NCBI GenBank assembly: GCA_026770615.1 | Contig: MU631472.1 | Span: 195,972 to 206,137 of the forward strand | Source of the DNA: Pavlovales sp. CCMP2436 | Taxonomy: Eukaryota > Haptophyta > Pavlovophyceae > Pavlovales | Length of the DNA stretch: 10,166 nt | Reading direction: 5' to 3' | The notes under the pieces: model-generated | Seen by the model: the letters and a program-made list of their open reading frames with translations, nothing else | Told to the model about the DNA's origin: nothing | The model's database searches: none | Translations under genes and position numbers: made by a program | Part shown: one piece after another, positions 7,534-10,166 of the stretch | How positions within the stretch are numbered: position 1 is the stretch's first letter | How the letters are laid out: every line of letters begins with the position of its first letter

Positions 7534-10013
7534 ATGGCAAGTGTCGGTTGGGCGCCCTCGGTGCGCAGCCCCTCAGGCCGGATCTCCGTCGAGGAGGGGC
7601 AGTTTGTGCCAGAGGATGACGAGCTCGAGCTCGAAGGTGCACCCTCCCGCCTCGCCTCGTCTGCGCCGTCCATGTCGGCCAGCCTGATGGCCGACGTGGA
7701 CGTGCCCGTGCTCGAAGCAAGCGGGGCCTCGATGGGCTACACCCTAGTAGACATCGATGCGCCAGTGCTCGGGCGCACGCGCACTGAGGCAGAGGGGTAC
7801 GACAACCCCTACGGCAACGCGTACGGCAACTCAGTGCGCGGCTACGCGGACGCAACCGAGGCGGAGATGGAAGCGGACGCCAATAACGCGCTCGAGGAGG
7901 ACGGCTGGTTCTTCGAGGGTGCCGACGAGGAAGAGGGGGAGGAGGGGGAGGGGGGGGGAGAGGAGGGCGGCGTGGACGACGCGAGTTTCATGGAGGCGCT
8001 GCAGGCGTCCGTCCGCGCCACAGGCACACTCACCTCCGTCAAGACGCGCGCAGAGCGAAAGGCGCAGAAGGCAGTACGCGCCTTGCCCTACCCGCTCCCG
8101 CTCCTGCAGCCCTCCCCGCCCTCAAAGCCCCCATCCCCCCCTCCCCCGCCCACGCCTCCGCCCCCGCGCAGTACGCGGCAGCTCATCGCAAGACCTTCGA
8201 GCTGCGCACGGCTCTGCTGCGGGCCGAAATCGAAGTGGCGGACGCAGGACTCTCGCGCGCACAGGTAGGCTCTTGATAATATATATTTCTCAGGTTTTCA
8301 TGATGGTATATATATCAGGTACTGAACTCTCGCACTAGAGATATATCACAGGTAGGCGCTATATGTCTAGTGCTTAGCTCCCCAGTGTCTGCTTCCCAGT
8401 GTCCGCTGCCGAGTGTTCGCCGCCGAGCGTCCGCTGACCAGCGTCTGCTGCCCAGTGTCTGTGCTGACTGCCAATCCCGATCTCCTCTTTTCGCCCTTGC
8501 GCGTGCAGGCGTCCGAGCGTCTGGTGCAGCTGCGCGCGCAGGCGGCGGAGGATGCGGCCAAGTTGGCAGCCGTAGTGGCAGAGGGCGCGAATCGACCCAC
8601 ACGCAACCTGCAGGTAGTAATCCAAATTAATCCAAAATAAATTTAGTCATAGTTCTTTTAAATGTTCACCGACTTGCAGCCCGAAGGCGTTGGGCCATAT
8701 ATCGCTGCTGCATGAAGAATCGTAAATCGCTAATCGCCATTGCTAATCGCCCATAGAGTTCATAGCTCCATTGGGACTGACTGCTGCCTGTGATGCTGGC
8801 TTTTATGCCTCACTGCCTGCTACCTCCTGCCTGCTGCCTGTGCTGCCTGTTGCCTGCTGACTGCTGACTGCTGATTGAACTGACTGCTGACTGCTGCCTG
8901 TGCTGACTGAGCTGACTGCTGCCTGTGCTGACTGTGCTGGCCGTTTGACCCCACAGCACGTAGGCTTTTCTACCAATCAAATTAGATTGGAGCTCCCTAT
9001 CAAACAGTTATTCATTTAAATCATCAACTAATAGGGCACTCTGGCGGCGAGGGCAAGCGATTCAGCCGCCGTACGCCCCTATAAGAAGTATTTACATCAA
9101 TAATATGTAATCGCGATTGCTAATTGCTGCTGCTGATTATACTTGCGATACAGGCTTCTCTCAGGCTACTCTCACTGCAAATATCACGAAAGCCACCTCC
9201 CTCAACACCTAGGGCGTTTGCGGGTGTGTTGAAGGGACATACAAACTAAATACTAACTACAGGCCACTCTGGCGGCGAGGGCGGGCGAATCGGATAACCA
9301 TCAAATTAAATTGGAGCTCCCTGTCAATCAATTAGTAGCTGATTGATAGATTAATTACATTTGTGTATTAATTGATAGTTAATAAGCTATATTTATTAGT
9401 TAATAATAAATCATCAACTAATAGGCCACTCTGGCGGCGAGGGCGAGCGAGTCGGCCGCTTCCGTGGTGAAAATGCAGGTGGTGGAGGAGGGCGAGGGGG
9501 AGAGGCAGCTCAGGGCGCAGGTACTGTTCATAATAGTTGCAATGAGATGAGTAGTAACTAACTCTTCTGGGGGTGCAGGCGGTGGAGGAGGGCGAGGGGG
9601 AGAGGCAACTCAGGGCGCAGGTACGCATTTATGAATATGTATGAGTATTTATGATATGTATGATAAGAACACACCTATAACTAACGTGTAACTATAACTA
9701 ACGCAGGATGCATTGGACGCTGTGGACGTGGCACTCGTGCTTATGAGAACACACATACACCTTACGCACAACTAACGTGTAACTGTAACTAACGTACAAC
9801 TACAACTTAAACTTTAACTAACAGAATGCGTTGGACGCGGTGGACGTGGCGCTCGTGCGCGCGGAGATCGCCGAGCAGCCCCTCGCGCGCAACTTCGCGC
9901 CCATCAGCGCGCGGGACCACGCGGTCGCCTCGCTGAGGGCGGAGAGCGAGAGGGCAGAGGCGCAACGGCAGGAGCGGAAGAAGCTGCAAAATGACGCGAT
10001 GGCAGAAGCTGAG
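7534..10013 (+). CDS. Unrecognised multi-exon gene: acidic N-terminus, probable coiled-coil remainder (3' end open)
   Basis: Exons are 7534-8073, 8172-8264, 8509-8613, 9425-9520, 9579-9620 and 9825-10013. They join to 355 codons, all at phase 0. The ATG at 7534 directly follows an in-frame TGA (7528-7530), so the start is firm unless an upstream exon exists. Residues 1-180 are acidic and low-complexity (EEGQFVPEDDELELE; a Glu/Gly run near residue 135) and end in KTRAERKAQKA. From residue 181 the sequence is Ala/Glu/Arg/Gln-rich: AAAHRKTFELRTALLRAEIE, SERLVQLRAQAAEDAAKLAA, VVEEGEGERQLRAQ, and SERAEAQRQERKKLQ near the end. This suggests helical coiled coil. No signal peptide, membrane segment or catalytic motif was seen. 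After GAG at 10013 either an intron begins (GTACGA) or the frame runs on to TGA 10086-10088, with AATAAA at 10107. Function unknown. Confidence 0.7.
8074..8171 (+). other. Intron 1 of the plus-strand gene (98 nt)
   Basis: The donor is AAGGCA|GTACGC and the acceptor is CCGCGCAG|TACGCG, preceded by a C-rich pyrimidine tract of ~60 nt. Read unspliced it gives a Pro-rich tail and then a TAG. Splicing instead enters the AAAHRKTFELRTALLRAE frame, which fits the rest of the protein. The 10-mer GCAGTACGCG spans both splice sites, at 8071-8080 and 8168-8177. Confidence 0.75.
8265..8508 (+). other. Intron 2 of the plus-strand gene (244 nt) with a 14-bp tandem repeat
   Basis: The donor is CACAG|GTAGGC and the acceptor is GCGTGCAG|GCGTCC. 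Six 14-bp units of the type CCCAGTGTCTGCTG lie head to tail at 8381-8464. The exon/intron junction word CACAGGTAGGC (8260-8270) recurs inside the intron at 8347-8357. Confidence 0.8.
8614..9424 (+). other. Intron 3 of the plus-strand gene (811 nt), with a CTG-rich array and partial exon copies
   Basis: The donor is CTGCAG|GTAGTA and the chosen acceptor is CAACTAATAG|GCCACT. Positions ~8776-8942 are a degenerate array of CTGACTGCTGCCTGTG-like words. Two partial copies of the next exon's start (CACTCTGGCGGCGAGGGC) lie at 9035 and 9263, each after an AG. A 28-bp word around GGAGCTCCCT is repeated at 8976-9003 and 9300-9327 (26 of 28 identical). The real gene may use one of these copies as an exon. 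Confidence 0.65.
8673..8695 (+). repeat. Short hairpin element shared with SEC23 intron 3
   Basis: CTTGCA followed by GCCCGA-AGGCG-TTGGGC matches 21 of 23 bases with the minus strand at 127-105 (GCCTGA-AGGCG-TCGGGC). Each can fold into a 6-bp stem, counting G-U pairs, with the loop AGGCG. Both copies lie inside introns in sense orientation. Confidence 0.65.
9474..9624 (+). repeat. 100-bp tandem duplication that makes a second copy of an exon
   Basis: Positions 9474-9524 and 9574-9624 agree at 49 of 51 bases. The first copy is the last part of exon 4 plus its donor. The second is exon 5 with its own acceptor TGCAG|GC and donor CAG|GTAC. Both encode VEEGEGERQLRAQ. The 58-nt intron between them (9521-9578) has GTACTG and GGTGCAG ends. 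Confidence 0.88.
9621..9824 (+). other. Intron before the last seen exon, containing a tandem copy of that exon's start
   Basis: The acceptor used for the long exon is TTTAACTAACAG|AATGCG. A 118-bp tandem duplication places a copy of the acceptor and exon start at 9707, as GCAG|GATGCATTGGACGC, encoding DALDAVDVAL against NALDAVDVAL. The copy runs into a stop unless the weak donor GTGCTT at 9737 is used, which would yield a 30-nt phase-0 exon. TAACTAAC words repeated across the intron resemble branch-point sequence. Confidence 0.65.
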
Positions 10014-10106
10014 GTACGACCCCCCCCACCCCACACACACACAAAGACGAAAAATTATACGGAGAAGGTGCTGACAAACGCGATTTGAGTGACACCCTTT
10101 TGCATG

Positions 10107-10112
10107 AATAAA
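10107..10112 (+). terminator. Possible AATAAA polyadenylation signal
   Basis: AATAAA lies 19 bases after a TGA (10086-10088) that ends the frame continuing from the last exon through GAGGTACGACCC. If the GTACGA at 10014 is not a donor, this would be the 3' end of the gene. The C-run and CA-repeat after 10014 look more intronic than coding. Confidence 0.3.
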
Positions 10113-10149
10113 AGAATAAGAGATGTGAGAGCGGCTGCTGTGAGATACG

Positions 10150-10166
10150 TTTTTTTTTTTTTTTTT
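10150..10166. repeat. T17 homopolymer at right edge
   Basis: A run of T closes the window. In the sense direction of the plus-strand gene it is a polypyrimidine tract, mirroring the left edge. Confidence 0.9.

Noticed and set aside
8074..8268. Pro-rich C-terminal tail of the unspliced exon 1 frame
   Set aside because: It corresponds to a C-rich polypyrimidine tract between a good donor and acceptor. Splicing moves into an Ala/Glu/Arg-rich frame that matches the later exons.

Overview
This is nuclear DNA from a eukaryote that carries a plastid, most likely a unicellular alga. Three facts support this. There are spliced protein genes with GT-AG introns (SEC23 and an unrecognised gene), AATAAA-type signals lie near gene ends, and there is an IspF (MEP isoprenoid pathway) enzyme whose C-terminus has the plant/algal form. 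Coding exons are GC-rich with GC-ending codons. Introns and intergenic DNA are AT-richer and full of microsatellites, tandem repeats and palindromes. I cannot name the lineage.

Layout. Positions 1-2022 (minus strand) hold the N-terminal ~351 codons of SEC23, the COPII coat GTPase-activating subunit, in three exons (2022-1817, 1677-945, 249-136). The C-terminal half lies beyond the left edge. Positions 2190-4230 are repeat-rich intergenic DNA with a TGTATC motif cluster, a GAGTGA/GATAGCT motif cluster, a 35-bp-arm inverted repeat and a near-perfect 77-bp palindrome. Positions 4316-4921 (minus) encode IspF. Its frame is intact except for one in-frame TAG at 4430-4432, after which the conserved C-terminus continues in the same frame to a TAA. 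Positions 5100-7530 are intergenic, with a ~202-bp tandem duplication, a G-quadruplex-type tract and a candidate short inverted-repeat element. Positions 7534-10013 (plus) hold an unrecognised gene with at least six exons. It has an acidic N-terminal region followed by an Ala/Glu/Arg-rich, probably coiled-coil part.

The three genes do not form a functional unit: SEC23 acts in ER export, IspF in plastid isoprenoid synthesis, and the third is unknown. The most notable theme is the splice-site architecture. In several introns, short tandem copies of exon/intron junctions lie inside the intron. All introns of the third gene are phase 0 and its exons are whole-codon modules, one of which is a 100-bp tandem copy of part of its neighbour. 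The IspF stop codon also sits at the end of a 63-nt segment with a good donor (GTAAGC) and acceptor (TCTCTAG), so a retained intron or exitron competes with nonsense mutation, sequencing error and stop readthrough as explanations. A short hairpin-forming sequence is shared by introns of SEC23 and the third gene, with paired substitutions that keep the stem.

Both window ends are homopolymer tracts (A77G12 on the left, T17 on the right), which suggests the contig breaks in polypyrimidine tracts of introns.
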